A stretch of DNA of 64,000 nucleotides from Gemella haemolysans (lineage in GTDB: Bacteria > Bacillota > Bacilli > Staphylococcales > Gemellaceae), in the NCBI RefSeq assembly GCF_012273215.1, contig NZ_CP050965.1, positions 1,658,541-1,722,540 of the forward strand, in the 5' to 3' direction. Under the pieces are notes generated by a model that saw nothing but the letters and a program-made list of their open reading frames with translations, was not told the origin of the DNA and did not search any database. Made by a program: the position numbers and the translations under genes. Shown one piece after another: positions 14,920-23,800 of the stretch. Numbering within the stretch: position 1 is the stretch's first letter; each line of letters begins with the position of its first letter.

Positions 14920-16422
14920 TCATTCACCATTGAGAAATTTATTTTCTTTAATTTTTTTCAATAAATTAGGAATTTCTGAAAAATTATCTATCCAAATAAT
15001 ATTTAACCCTAATTCTGCAAAAAAAGATTCTTGCAGTACTTCATATATTCTTTCAAATTTAACTATTTTATCATCTCTTACAAAATTTTTATCATCATTA
15101 AACTCAGTTCTTTTTAGTATAACATAATGTTTCAATCTTTCTTCTATATCTAAACTCTTTTGAGCTGCGATTTCCAATAATCTTCTTAAGTTTGGATCTG
15201 TCATTGATAGTCCTATAAATATACATGTATTATTAATCAAATAATTAAGTTGAATCATATTGGCCCAATTATAGGGTTCTAAAAATAATTTATGATACCC
15301 TTCCTCAGAAAATACTAATAAAGACTTCTCCAAATCCTTATAGTTTTGTTTATCCTTAGGTAAAAATCCATGTACATGATAAATTCCAACCTCTTCATTA
15401 TCAGGAATCATTCCTTCTGCATAAATTGAACGATACTTAACCCTTAACTCTTCTAAATTCCTCTCAATTAAATCATCAAAATTATAGTTAATAACTGCTT
15501 GAACTCCAACTTTTCCACGTTTTGAAATGCACAATTGACAGATTTCATTTATTAAACTAGAGGTAGAATGAGAATTTTCATATAAAATATCACTGACTGT
15601 ATCAGTAAACCTATTTCCAAATCCACTTCTTATCAATCTTGTCTGAAATAATTGTGAACTACTATTCTTCTCCATTAGTTTCTCTACTATTTTGTCTTTC
15701 TTATCAGAAGGAATATCAACATTATTTTCTCTGAGTTTCCTTTCAATTAATGTCACAAATAATTCAGAAATAAGGTTATTCCATTTAGGCATACCGGCAT
15801 CATCTGATACTCCTGCCCCAAGAAATAACACAATATTATCCCTACTGTATTCTTGACTAAGTTGATTAACATATTCATCTCTCTTTTGCTTATTATTAGC
15901 ACTATCCCTATACAATCCAGTTTTTACAGTATCATTAAGTAACAAATTATTTATATTAGTATATGTTTCAAAAAAGAAGTCTTCATTTTTTCCGCACATA
16001 TCAACAACATCATCAATGTCCCAAATTATTATTCTAAAATTTAAATGTTCTGTTTGGCTATAGATTTTTTGTTTGATTTTATCGGGAATTTCATTAACCA
16101 TCACCAATAATAACGTGCTTATATTATCTTCATTTACTACTATCCGTCCTATAATATTGTATAATTCTCTAATTATCAGACCTGTATTTCTATGTATTTT
16201 TAATTCCACATCTACTTTTCCACTGACAGTATCAAATCCCTCCGGCAGTACTGCATCAAAAGTTATTCTTTGATAACTGTCTCTTGAGAGTATCATTTCT
16301 TTATTCTGTCTTTTTAAGTAGTGTTGAAATACTGTAAGTATTAACTTCTCTATTGCCATATTCGAATATCTAATATTATATTCAGGTTTTAATAATTCTA
16401 ATATACTTTTCTTTATATCCAT
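14920..16422 (-). CDS. nuclease-like plus SIR2-domain protein (probable NADase-type defence effector)
   Basis: This 500-residue protein has two regions. Residues 1-170 look like a PD-(D/E)xK restriction fold: FDAVLPEGFD, then GKVDVELKIH (D56, E73, K75), and a strand IIIWDIDDVVDM. From about 195 a SIR2_2-type NAD-binding domain begins: NIVLFLGAGVSDDAGMPKWN, later NYNFDDLIERN, GIYHVHGFLP, and CIFIGLSMTDPNLRRLLEIA. These motifs fit SIR2 enzymes that deplete NAD in anti-phage systems. The start follows GGAGATTAAAGT. No HerA, TIR or Argonaute partner is adjacent; the next gene upstream encodes a membrane HEPN-like protein. The defence role is inferred from family and context. Confidence 0.85.
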   Translation of the reverse strand: MDIKKSILELLKPEYNIRYSNMAIEKLILTVFQHYLKRQNKEMILSRDSYQRITFDAVLPEGFDTVSGKVDVELKIHRNTGLIIRELYNIIGRIVVNEDNISTLLLVMVNEIPDKIKQKIYSQTEHLNFRIIIWDIDDVVDMCGKNEDFFFETYTNINNLLLNDTVKTGLYRDSANNKQKRDEYVNQLSQEYSRDNIVLFLGAGVSDDAGMPKWNNLISELFVTLIERKLRENNVDIPSDKKDKIVEKLMEKNSSSQLFQTRLIRSGFGNRFTDTVSDILYENSHSTSSLINEICQLCISKRGKVGVQAVINYNFDDLIERNLEELRVKYRSIYAEGMIPDNEEVGIYHVHGFLPKDKQNYKDLEKSLLVFSEEGYHKLFLEPYNWANMIQLNYLINNTCIFIGLSMTDPNLRRLLEIAAQKSLDIEERLKHYVILKRTEFNDDKNFVRDDKIVKFERIYEVLQESFFAELGLNIIWIDNFSEIPNLLKKIKENKFLNGE

Positions 16423-16972
16423 ACTTTAATCTCCATAATAAATTATTAATATTTTAACTTTAAATCGAAACCGCTTTCTATATTTCTTTTATAAATTTTC
16501 TTTTTTTACATGTAATCATATAACTATATTTTTACGTTTTTTAATCTATAATATATTTACTTTATTATACTACTTATCAATTTATTTCATAATCTCCAAC
16601 ATTTAACATATTTCACAAAATACCCTGATCTAATAGCAAATTCAATCACTATCCTTCCTGAAAATTAACTAGAATTATTATTAGAACACTAGAATAAACA
16701 TAAGTTATCGACAAAAAATTAAATCATTTATCTATCCTTAGAAAAAAGTAATTAGAAATTATTTCATTGTCATTACTAGAAGTGGGAGTCCCCCTTCAAA
16801 TATCATTTGCCAGAACAATCTTCAGTATTTAGCGATGAAGCAACCTATTCAATATCTGATAGGGTGTTTCATCACATCTATATCCTTATTTTGAGGTAAT
16901 TCTTATTATAGGTTTTTAATAAACTATTCATTTTTATATTAATATTTGACATTAAATTTTTAGTATTTTTTC
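16423..16972. other. 550-bp intergenic region with a long palindrome
   Basis: It separates the SIR2 and HEPN-like genes. A hairpin with 15-base arms, GATGAAGCAACCTAT / ATAGGGTGTTTCATC (two mismatches), lies at 16834-16873 without a T tract. The rest is AT-rich with no supported gene. Confidence 0.5.
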
Positions 16973-17827
16973 TTACAGCAACTTTTCTAATTCTTCATTT
17001 ATTTCTTTTGCCAAATAGTACACCTTCTCATCCATAATCATATCTTGACCATGAACTAAATAATTCCTATATCTTCTAAGAACATTTATTTTTTCAAACA
17101 ATTTTGCATCTATTTTCCCTTCGTATCGTAATATTTTTAAGTTTTGATACATATTTGCATATTTGCCATCTATTTTTACTGAAGAACTTACAAGGTTCGA
17201 TATACTACTTTCTATACTATTATAAGTTTTCAAAAAATCTTCTAGACTTACTTTGTCACTATTATTTTGTTCAGAAAAACTATCCGTTTTCTCTTCTAGT
17301 TTTTCCTCTAACTGTCTCTTCCCAATATAACTTTCTTTTTGAATTTTTTCAGGATCAATAATTTTTTTTACAAACAAAATTATCTCCACTATTGAAAAGA
17401 AAGTAATAACGAGACTGTTGTCAAAAACAAAAATTGAAATAAAGTTATTTGCACTCAAACACATATTTATTATGCATAGGAAGATACTCACACAGGTTAA
17501 ACTCCCAGTAAAAAGAATTTTTAATTTATAGTTAGCTTTCAAATCAGCTACTATATCAATTAATGATTCGTCTTCTTCAACATCATTTTTTAATTTTCCA
17601 TCAAGAAAAATATATCCAGTAATAGATAAGCCAAATAAAGTAGCTACCACTTGAGATAAAGTAGAGGAAACATATAATACTCTGTTTTCATTAAGTATTA
17701 TTAACGAATTAACACTAAAACAACTAATAAGACCTTCGATAATTACAAAAAATATAATGAATATACGAATATTTTTATTCTTTAATATTGAAAATAAATT
17801 ACTTCTACTCAAAATATCACCACTCAT
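16973..17827 (-). CDS. membrane protein with C-terminal HEPN-like motif
   Basis: This protein has about 284 residues. The start is set at the ATG at 17827 behind GGGGGAAT rather than the upstream ATG at 17860. Four hydrophobic segments are visible: IRIFIIFFVIIEGLISCFSV, ATLFGLSITGYIFLDG, ILFTGSLTCVSIFLCIINMC and LVITFFSIVEIILFV. A cytoplasmic helical domain follows. Near its end lies LRRYRNYLVHGQD, where R-N-Y-L-V-H gives the Rx4H motif of HEPN ribonucleases. Membrane-tethered HEPN proteins occur among toxin and defence effectors. The motif is short, so the assignment is tentative. Its neighbours (SIR2, Abi-like) support a defence context. Confidence 0.65.
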   Translation of the reverse strand: MSGDILSRSNLFSILKNKNIRIFIIFFVIIEGLISCFSVNSLIILNENRVLYVSSTLSQVVATLFGLSITGYIFLDGKLKNDVEEDESLIDIVADLKANYKLKILFTGSLTCVSIFLCIINMCLSANNFISIFVFDNSLVITFFSIVEIILFVKKIIDPEKIQKESYIGKRQLEEKLEEKTDSFSEQNNSDKVSLEDFLKTYNSIESSISNLVSSSVKIDGKYANMYQNLKILRYEGKIDAKLFEKINVLRRYRNYLVHGQDMIMDEKVYYLAKEINEELEKLL

Positions 17828-18033
17828 ATTATTCCCCCAAAACAAAACTATAATCGACATTAGTTATATTATCTTTTATTATCATAATAATTTTATTTTT
17901 TATCATATATTAATCGCCCCTTCATTGCAGTTACTTTATTTACCTATATTTAATAATTATAGCAAAATAGTTTTTAATCTACAATAAATTCATTAAATAA
18001 TTATGATCTATTAAGGTTAAATTCAAATTATTA
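17828..18033. other. AT-rich intergenic region
   Basis: About 200 bases of very AT-rich sequence upstream of the HEPN-like gene lead into an IS relic that fills most of the gap to 18337. No gene was seen. Confidence 0.4.
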
Positions 18034-18232
18034 GGTTGTATACTAAATTCAGGGCATGGAAAAAATTCCAGTCCCGGATTTAGTATACAACCTTTAATTA
18101 TGTCTAGATTATTTGTTTCTGAATATAAAAATAATATCAAACTTGAAGAAAGTAAGAAAAAATCTAAGCAACAAAATGCTACCTAGATTTCTAGAGTGAT
18201 TTTTTCCTATGACCCGAACTTGACAAAGAGCC
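18034..18232 (+). mobile_element. internally deleted ISL3 relic with paired ends
   Basis: The relic starts GGTTGTATACTAAATTCAGG and ends ACTTGACAAAGAGCC, the two ends of the ISL3-type element at 986-2498. The first 59 bases are a near palindrome of the right end (18034-18092). Then follow about 80 bases coding the last transposase residues (SRLFVSEYKN and SKQQNAT). The rest of the transposase is missing, and the flanking octamers do not match. It resembles a short non-autonomous derivative. Confidence 0.8.
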
Positions 18233-18337
18233 AGAAAAGATAACCTTTCTATAACTCTTTCTACATTAAAACCTCTATTCTTCACTTTTATTAGATTTAT
18301 CTTCTTTAATTTGCTTACTATTTGCCCAAGCTTTTTG

Positions 18338-19093
18338 TTACGAAATAACACTTGAAAAAAATGGTATATTATCAGACACTTTTTTGGATTTAATTATTAT
18401 CTTAATTAATAGATAGATAATAATTACTACTATAAACGTTAATAGTAAAGTAGCTATGGTTATATTAATTTTATCATACGATAAAATTTTATAAATACAA
18501 CTTTTAATATATGTAGAAATATTTTCTCGTATTGCTACGGTAATATTAATTGCTATTACTATAAATAAAACTTCAGATTTTTTATTTTCCCAAAATAATT
18601 CCATTTCAGGATCAACATCAAATTTTACCGGTTCGTCTTCCTCCAGAGGCTTTGACATTTTATAAAAATAATACAAACTTTTCTTTGATGCCAACCAATC
18701 TATAAGCTTGTATCCAAGATACGAAATAATCACCGACCATAGTTTCAAATAACTAAAACTAAAGATAATTAAATAGAGAATCATTGTTTCTATCAATCCG
18801 ATATTTCTTTTAAAAGCAAAACTTAGAAGACATTTTACTAATAATACTAGCACAGCTAATATCAAGACTATTTTCAATTCATTCCAAGAAGCATTTAACC
18901 AAATTTTGCATATTAAAAACATTACAGGACTAACTTTCATTAATCCCCATAAAAAAACAAGTATGCCTTTAATTAACGAATAACATTCTTCTCTATTATG
19001 AAATTTACTACTTTCTTTATTAACTTGGATTAAAACAATATTTAAAAGTAAAAAAATAAAACCTACCCAAATTTTTTCGATATATATACGCAT
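18338..19093 (-). CDS. hypothetical multi-pass membrane protein
   Basis: This 251-residue protein is strongly hydrophobic with about six membrane segments, for example KIWVGFIFLLLNIVLIQV, GILVFLWGLMKVSPVMFLI, IVLILAVLVLLVKCLL and ATLLLTFIVVIIIYLLIKII. One hydrophilic loop (KMSKPLEEDEPVKFDVDPEM) lies between them. The start has only a weak site (CAGAAGTAC). I do not recognise the family. It sits between an IS relic and a transposase scrap, at the edge of the accessory region, so it may itself be acquired. Confidence 0.6.
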   Translation of the reverse strand: MRIYIEKIWVGFIFLLLNIVLIQVNKESSKFHNREECYSLIKGILVFLWGLMKVSPVMFLICKIWLNASWNELKIVLILAVLVLLVKCLLSFAFKRNIGLIETMILYLIIFSFSYLKLWSVIISYLGYKLIDWLASKKSLYYFYKMSKPLEEDEPVKFDVDPEMELFWENKKSEVLFIVIAINITVAIRENISTYIKSCIYKILSYDKINITIATLLLTFIVVIIIYLLIKIIIKSKKVSDNIPFFSSVIS

Positions 19094-19193
19094 ATATAGT
19101 ACTTCTGTAAATGATGTGAAACAAAAAAGTTAAAAATAAATACCTGATATGATAGAGACACAGAGAAGCTAGCTTCTCTGTATCTCTTACCTT

Positions 19194-19300
19194 TCCTCAA
19201 CAGGGGTTATCCATCCTAAGGTCCGCATAGGAAGTCGATTAGAATGATATAGGTATTTCTTAATTTGATTAATAAGATCTGATATAGCCAAACTCTACTA
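19194..19300 (-). pseudogene. transposase C-terminal scrap
   Basis: On the minus strand a frame reads SLAISDLINQIKKYLYHSNR, then LPMRTLRWITPVEER and a stop. The ending resembles the tail of integrase-core transposases (a Y...R...L..ITP.E.R pattern), as in IS3-like elements. Only about 35 residues are left, so the family is uncertain. Confidence 0.45.
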
Positions 19301-19301
19301 C

Positions 19302-20711
19302 CTACTTCAGCATTGCCTTCATCTCTTTGATGTTAACTGTTTTCAGTAAGAATAACATACCTAAGTAACTAATTCCACCGACTGCAAGGTAAATTACAAG
19401 ACCTACAATTCCATCAAATCCTAGTGTCATTTTACAGAACATTACAGCTCCGAACATTACAAGGGATGACAATATGATTTTTGCTAAATCTTTGTTGAAC
19501 AATAAGTTCTTGTTAATAATATTACGGCTATAATACCATTGGATGGCGAATACTAAAATTTCAACAAGTACAGATGTTATACTCGCTCCGATATATCCGA
19601 AAAATGGAATAACAGCAATATTAACAGCCACACTGACAAAGGCAGGAATCGTTGTCGATAGCATAAATTCCTTGTTTTTATTTCTTACTACTAGTACTTG
19701 ATATCCAAGGATATTCGTCCAACCTATAAACATAAGATTAAATACAATAATATACAATACATACTTAACATCCTGAAAGTTTTTTCCTAAGAATAATTTA
19801 ACAAATACTTCATTCACCGCAATAAGTCCAAAAATCATCGGGAAAATTATAAGGTTGTACAGAATGAATGAGAATTTCACCATATTTTGCGCTTCTTCTT
19901 CTCTTCTTTCAGAAAGAAGATTCGCAACCCTCGGCAACATTACAACTCCTAATGAAGTAACCACTGTAATAAGAATACTTGTTAACTTTTGTCCTTGTTC
20001 ATAAATCCCAACATCTGAATATGATCCTAGTAGTCCAAGTAAAGTTCGATCTAATACAACATAAAGTGACATTGCGACCTGTGGTAAAAACAGAAGTACA
20101 ATAGGATGTAGGTTTTTCTTCATTATTTTCGTATTAAATGAAGGGCGTTTTATGAATTTTTTCGCCGGAACCCACATTACAAGTTGCCCAAAAAAATTGA
20201 TAGTGACGATTAAAAAAATATAAAGATATAGACCATCACTACTTTTAATAAAGGTAAAAATACATATTACTCCAACTAACCTTACTACTGTATTTCGTAA
20301 AGTTATTTTCTTAAAGTTTTCTTTTCCTGAAAATAACCACGAGATATCAAACATTCTTTCAAACAATACAACACCTACCATTAATGGTATTACTCCTCCC
20401 ATCTGTGGGATACTGAATATCGCAATTAAATATACAGAAATTGCTAATGCACTTGAGATAAGCTGAATCACATAAATATTTCAAAACGTACTACTCACGT
20501 CATTTGCAGCGGCTATTTGCTTAGTACCATATATTCCAATCCCTAACATTGAAAATAAAGCAAAATAACTTACTATAGAATTATAAAATACATAATTTCC
20601 TAAAGCTTCACTCGTAAAAATTCTCGTAACATACGGAACTGTTATTATCGGTAATATTATCGTTAATATTTGATACGAAAGATTATATAAATAATTTTTT
20701 ATTACTTTCAT
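19302..20711 (-). pseudogene. second Wzx-type flippase interrupted by one stop codon
   Basis: Two frames (20711-20481 and 20471-19302) belong to one reading frame of 470 codons, broken only by a TGA at 20481-20483 (read ...DVSSTF-stop-NIYVIQLISS). The product is a polysaccharide-transporter (MATE/MOP-type) protein with 12-14 membrane segments, opening YLYNLSYQILTIILPIITVP. Everything downstream of the stop is intact, so the lesion is recent, a sequencing error, or a suppressible codon. A full-length wzx lies at 23801, so this copy may be a leftover of a previous capsule type or a flippase for another polymer. Confidence 0.85.
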
Positions 20712-20840
20712 TATATTTCCTCATCACATATGAGAAACTCCTAAAAATAGGAGATTTCTAAATTTTTATTACTAGTATAAGTATACGTAATTTATAGCTA
20801 TATTCAACTATTTTTGTATTAATATTAGTTATCGATATTT

Positions 20841-20869
20841 TTTGAAATTCTAATCTTTCATGCTATAAT
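20841..20869 (+). promoter_or_regulatory. promoter of tarI-tarJ
   Basis: TTGAAA (20841-20846), 17 bases, then TATAAT (20864-20869), also preceded by TG at 20861-20862. It lies 47 bases before the tarI start. Confidence 0.7.
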
Positions 20870-20916
20870 TATTAATGATTAGTAACAAATTTTACAATAT
20901 TTTAAAGGAGAAGAAA

Positions 20917-21624
20917 ATGATATACGCAGGAATATTAGCTGGTGGTACAGGAACTAGAATGGGAATAAGCAATATGCCAAAACAATTCTTGGAATTAGGT
21001 AAAAAACCAATACTTATTCACACAATTGAGAAGTTCTTATTAGAACCTGAAATCGAAAAAATCGTAGTCGGTGTTCATGAAGATTGGGTATCTCATGCTG
21101 AAGACTTAGTTGAACAATATGTTTCAGCGTTTGCTGATAAAATCATTATTACACCTGGTGGTGTTGATAGAAATACAACGATTGAAAATATCATAAATAG
21201 AATTAATGAATACAAACCGTTAACTGATGAAGATATTATCGTAACTCATGATTCAGTTCGCCCATTCATTACACTTAGAATTATTAAAGACAACATACGT
21301 CTAGCTAAAGAAAGTGATGCAGTAGACACAGTAGTAGAAGCAGTAGATACAATCGTAGAAAGCACTAACGGAGAATATATTTCAAACATTCCAAACAGAG
21401 CTCACTACTACCAAGGTCAAACACCTCAAAGTTTCAAATGTTTAGATTTCCTAAACCTATATAACTCATTAGACAAAGAAGAAAAACAAATACTTACAGA
21501 CGCATGTAAGATATTCGTTATAAAAGGGAAAAAAGTAGCACTAGCTAAGGGAGAATACTCTAATATTAAAATAACTACAGTAACTGACCTTAAGATAGCT
21601 AAGAGTATGCTAGAGGACGAGTAA
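20917..21624 (+). CDS. tarI: ribitol-5-phosphate cytidylyltransferase
   Basis: The start ATG at 20917 follows AAAGGAGAAGAAA; the upstream ATG at 20875 overlaps the promoter and is rejected. The 235-residue protein opens MIYAGILAGGTGTRMG, the CTP-binding loop of the IspD/TarI family. It continues with MPKQFLELGKKPILIHTI, HDSVRPFIT and AVDTIVEST. The sequence fits TarI, which makes CDP-ribitol from ribitol-5-phosphate and CTP. It is followed 1 base later by tarJ, which makes the substrate. CDP-ribitol may feed wall teichoic acid or the capsule. Confidence 0.92.
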   Translation: MIYAGILAGGTGTRMGISNMPKQFLELGKKPILIHTIEKFLLEPEIEKIVVGVHEDWVSHAEDLVEQYVSAFADKIIITPGGVDRNTTIENIINRINEYKPLTDEDIIVTHDSVRPFITLRIIKDNIRLAKESDAVDTVVEAVDTIVESTNGEYISNIPNRAHYYQGQTPQSFKCLDFLNLYNSLDKEEKQILTDACKIFVIKGKKVALAKGEYSNIKITTVTDLKIAKSMLEDE

Positions 21625-21625
21625 T

Positions 21626-22648
21626 ATGATAAATCAAATATATCAATTAATTAAACCGAAATTCATTAATGTAAAATACAACGAAGAGAATATAAATGAT
21701 GGTGATAAAATCATCATCCGTCCAAACTATATGGCACTTTGTCACGCAGACCAAAGATACTATCAAGGGAAAAGAGATCCAAAGGTACTGGCTAAAAAAC
21801 TACCAATGGCACTTATCCATGAATGTGCAGGGATAGTAATCGCAGATCCTACAGGAATGTATAAAGTAGGACAAAAGGTAGTAATGATACCTAACCAACC
21901 ACCAAGACAAAGTGACGAAGAATACTATGAAAACTACATGCCAGGAACACACTTTCTTTCAAGTGGATTTGATGGATTCATGAGAGAGTTCGTAGCTTTA
22001 CCTAAAGATAGAGTGGTAGCTTATGATGGTGTGGAAGATTCTGTTGCGGCTATTACAGAGTTCATAAGCGTAGGTATGCACGCAATGGATAGATTCTTGA
22101 AAAACTCACATAGTAAAAAAGAAAGAATAGCGATAATCGGTGATGGTAGTCTTGCTTATGTTATGGCGAACATAATAAACTACACTCTACCAGAGTGCGA
22201 GATAATCGTAATAGGTCGCCACTGGGAGAAGTTAGAACTATTCAGTTTCGCAAAAGAAAAATATATTACTGATGATATTCCTAAAGACTTAACTTTCGAC
22301 CACGGTGTAGAATGCTGTGGTGGAGATGGTAGTGGATATGCGATAAATGACATAATCAAATACATCAAACCACAAGGAAGCCTAGTATTAATGGGAGTTA
22401 GTGAATACAAAGTAAATATCAATACACGTGATATATTAGAAAAAGGACTAACACTAATAGGGTCATCGCGTTCAGGTAGAATCGATTTTGAGAAAGCTAT
22501 CGAGATGCTGAGTAATAAGAAATTCGAAAGAAGATTCAAGAATATTATTGAACTTGAGCAACCTGTGAGAAATATTAAAGACATTCATAGGGTGTTTATG
22601 ACTGATTTAAATACTGCATTTAAGACTGTTTTCAAATGGGAAATATAA
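21626..22648 (+). CDS. tarJ: ribulose-5-phosphate reductase
   Basis: This 340-residue zinc-dependent alcohol dehydrogenase family enzyme reduces ribulose-5-phosphate to ribitol-5-phosphate with NADPH. It keeps the zinc-site segment MALCHADQRYYQG and LIHECAGIVI, the nucleotide-binding IAIIGDGSLAYVMANII, and GSLVLMGVSEY. The pairing with tarI and the length match TarJ. The stop is followed by a bidirectional terminator facing glf. Confidence 0.92.
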   Translation: MINQIYQLIKPKFINVKYNEENINDGDKIIIRPNYMALCHADQRYYQGKRDPKVLAKKLPMALIHECAGIVIADPTGMYKVGQKVVMIPNQPPRQSDEEYYENYMPGTHFLSSGFDGFMREFVALPKDRVVAYDGVEDSVAAITEFISVGMHAMDRFLKNSHSKKERIAIIGDGSLAYVMANIINYTLPECEIIVIGRHWEKLELFSFAKEKYITDDIPKDLTFDHGVECCGGDGSGYAINDIIKYIKPQGSLVLMGVSEYKVNINTRDILEKGLTLIGSSRSGRIDFEKAIEMLSNKKFERRFKNIIELEQPVRNIKDIHRVFMTDLNTAFKTVFKWEI

Positions 22649-22650
22649 TA

Positions 22651-22690
22651 AAAACTGCAATACTTGTTTAAATTCAAGTATTACAGTTTT
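22651..22690. terminator. bidirectional terminator between tarJ and glf
   Basis: AAAACTGCAATACTTG (22651-22666) pairs with CAAGTATTACAGTTTT (22675-22690), with A- and T-runs at the ends. It stops the plus-strand tar genes and the long minus-strand capsule operon. Confidence 0.88.
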
Positions 22691-22693
22691 TTA

Positions 22694-23791
22694 TTATTTA
22701 CCTAATTCTTCTCTTACTACATTAAGAGCTCTTTCGATTACTACGTGCATATCATAATATTTATAGTCTGCAAGACGTCCACAGAAGATAACATCTTTAC
22801 CTTTTGCTTCTTCTAAATATTTTTGATACATTTCATTATTTTTAGAATCATTAATTGGGTAGTATGGTTCATCCCCACGTTTCCAATCTACTGAGTACTC
22901 ACGTGTAATAACTGTTTTTTCTTGAGTACCTTTTTCGAAATGTTTGTGCTCGATAATACGAGTATAAGGAACTTCACGTTCTGTATAGTTCACTACAGCG
23001 TTACCTTGGTAATTCTCTTCATCTAGTACTTCATGTTCAAAGCGAAGACTTCTATATTCTAATTCTCCATGTTTATAATCGAAGTATTGATCGATCATTC
23101 CTGTAAATACTACTTTTTTCGCACTTGCTTCTAACTCTTCACGCTTCTCAAAGAAGTCTACATTTAGCTCTACTTCGATTCCTTTTAACATGTTTTCAAT
23201 AATAACATTATATCCACCGATTGGAATACCTTGGTATCGATCGTTGAAGTAGTTGTTATCGAATGTGAAACGTACTGGAAGACGTTTAATAATAAATGGT
23301 GGTAGTTCTGTAGCACTACGTCCCCATTGTTTTTCTGTATAACCTTTAATTAAAGTTTCGTATACATCAGTACCAATAAGCTTAATAGCCTGTTCTTCTA
23401 GGTTTTTAGGTTCACTATCTTGCAGATGAGCTGTTTGTTCAGCGATTTTAGCTTTTACTTCTGCAGGAGTTTTTGTTCCCCATAATCCATAGAAAGTATT
23501 CATATTGAAAGGTAGATTGTATAATTTACCTTTGTAGTTTGCTACTGGTGAATTAATATAGTTGTTAAACTCAGCAAATTGATTAACATAATCCCAAACT
23601 TCTTTATTAGAAGTATGAAAAATATGCGCACCATATTTGTGAACGTTGATTCCTTCAACGTTCTCACAATAGATGTTCCCACCAATGTGGTTACGTTTAT
23701 CTATTACTTTTACTTTTTTTCCTTGTTTTGTTGCTTCATGAGCAAAGATTGCACCTGACAATCCAGCTCCTACTATTAAATAATCGTACAT
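22694..23791 (-). CDS. glf: UDP-galactopyranose mutase
   Basis: This 365-residue flavoenzyme converts UDP-galactopyranose to UDP-galactofuranose. The N-terminal FAD motif is YLIVGAGLSGAIFAHEA. Further typical segments are IDKRNHIGGNIY, YGAHIFHTSNKEVWDYVNQF, GYTEKQWGRSATELPP, and the late CGRLADYKYYDMHVVIERAL. AGGAGGAACAT precedes the ATG. As the last gene of the capsule operon it implies galactofuranose in the polymer. Confidence 0.95.
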   Translation of the reverse strand: MYDYLIVGAGLSGAIFAHEATKQGKKVKVIDKRNHIGGNIYCENVEGINVHKYGAHIFHTSNKEVWDYVNQFAEFNNYINSPVANYKGKLYNLPFNMNTFYGLWGTKTPAEVKAKIAEQTAHLQDSEPKNLEEQAIKLIGTDVYETLIKGYTEKQWGRSATELPPFIIKRLPVRFTFDNNYFNDRYQGIPIGGYNVIIENMLKGIEVELNVDFFEKREELEASAKKVVFTGMIDQYFDYKHGELEYRSLRFEHEVLDEENYQGNAVVNYTEREVPYTRIIEHKHFEKGTQEKTVITREYSVDWKRGDEPYYPINDSKNNEMYQKYLEEAKGKDVIFCGRLADYKYYDMHVVIERALNVVREELGK

Positions 23792-23800
23792 ATGTTCCTC

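Noticed and set aside
16834-16873. Candidate terminator between the HEPN-like and SIR2 genes
   Set aside because: The stem is good but there is no T tract on either strand, so I list it only as a palindrome.
18109-18351. 80-residue minus-strand frame
   Set aside because: It is antisense to the transposase relic of the ISL3 derivative.
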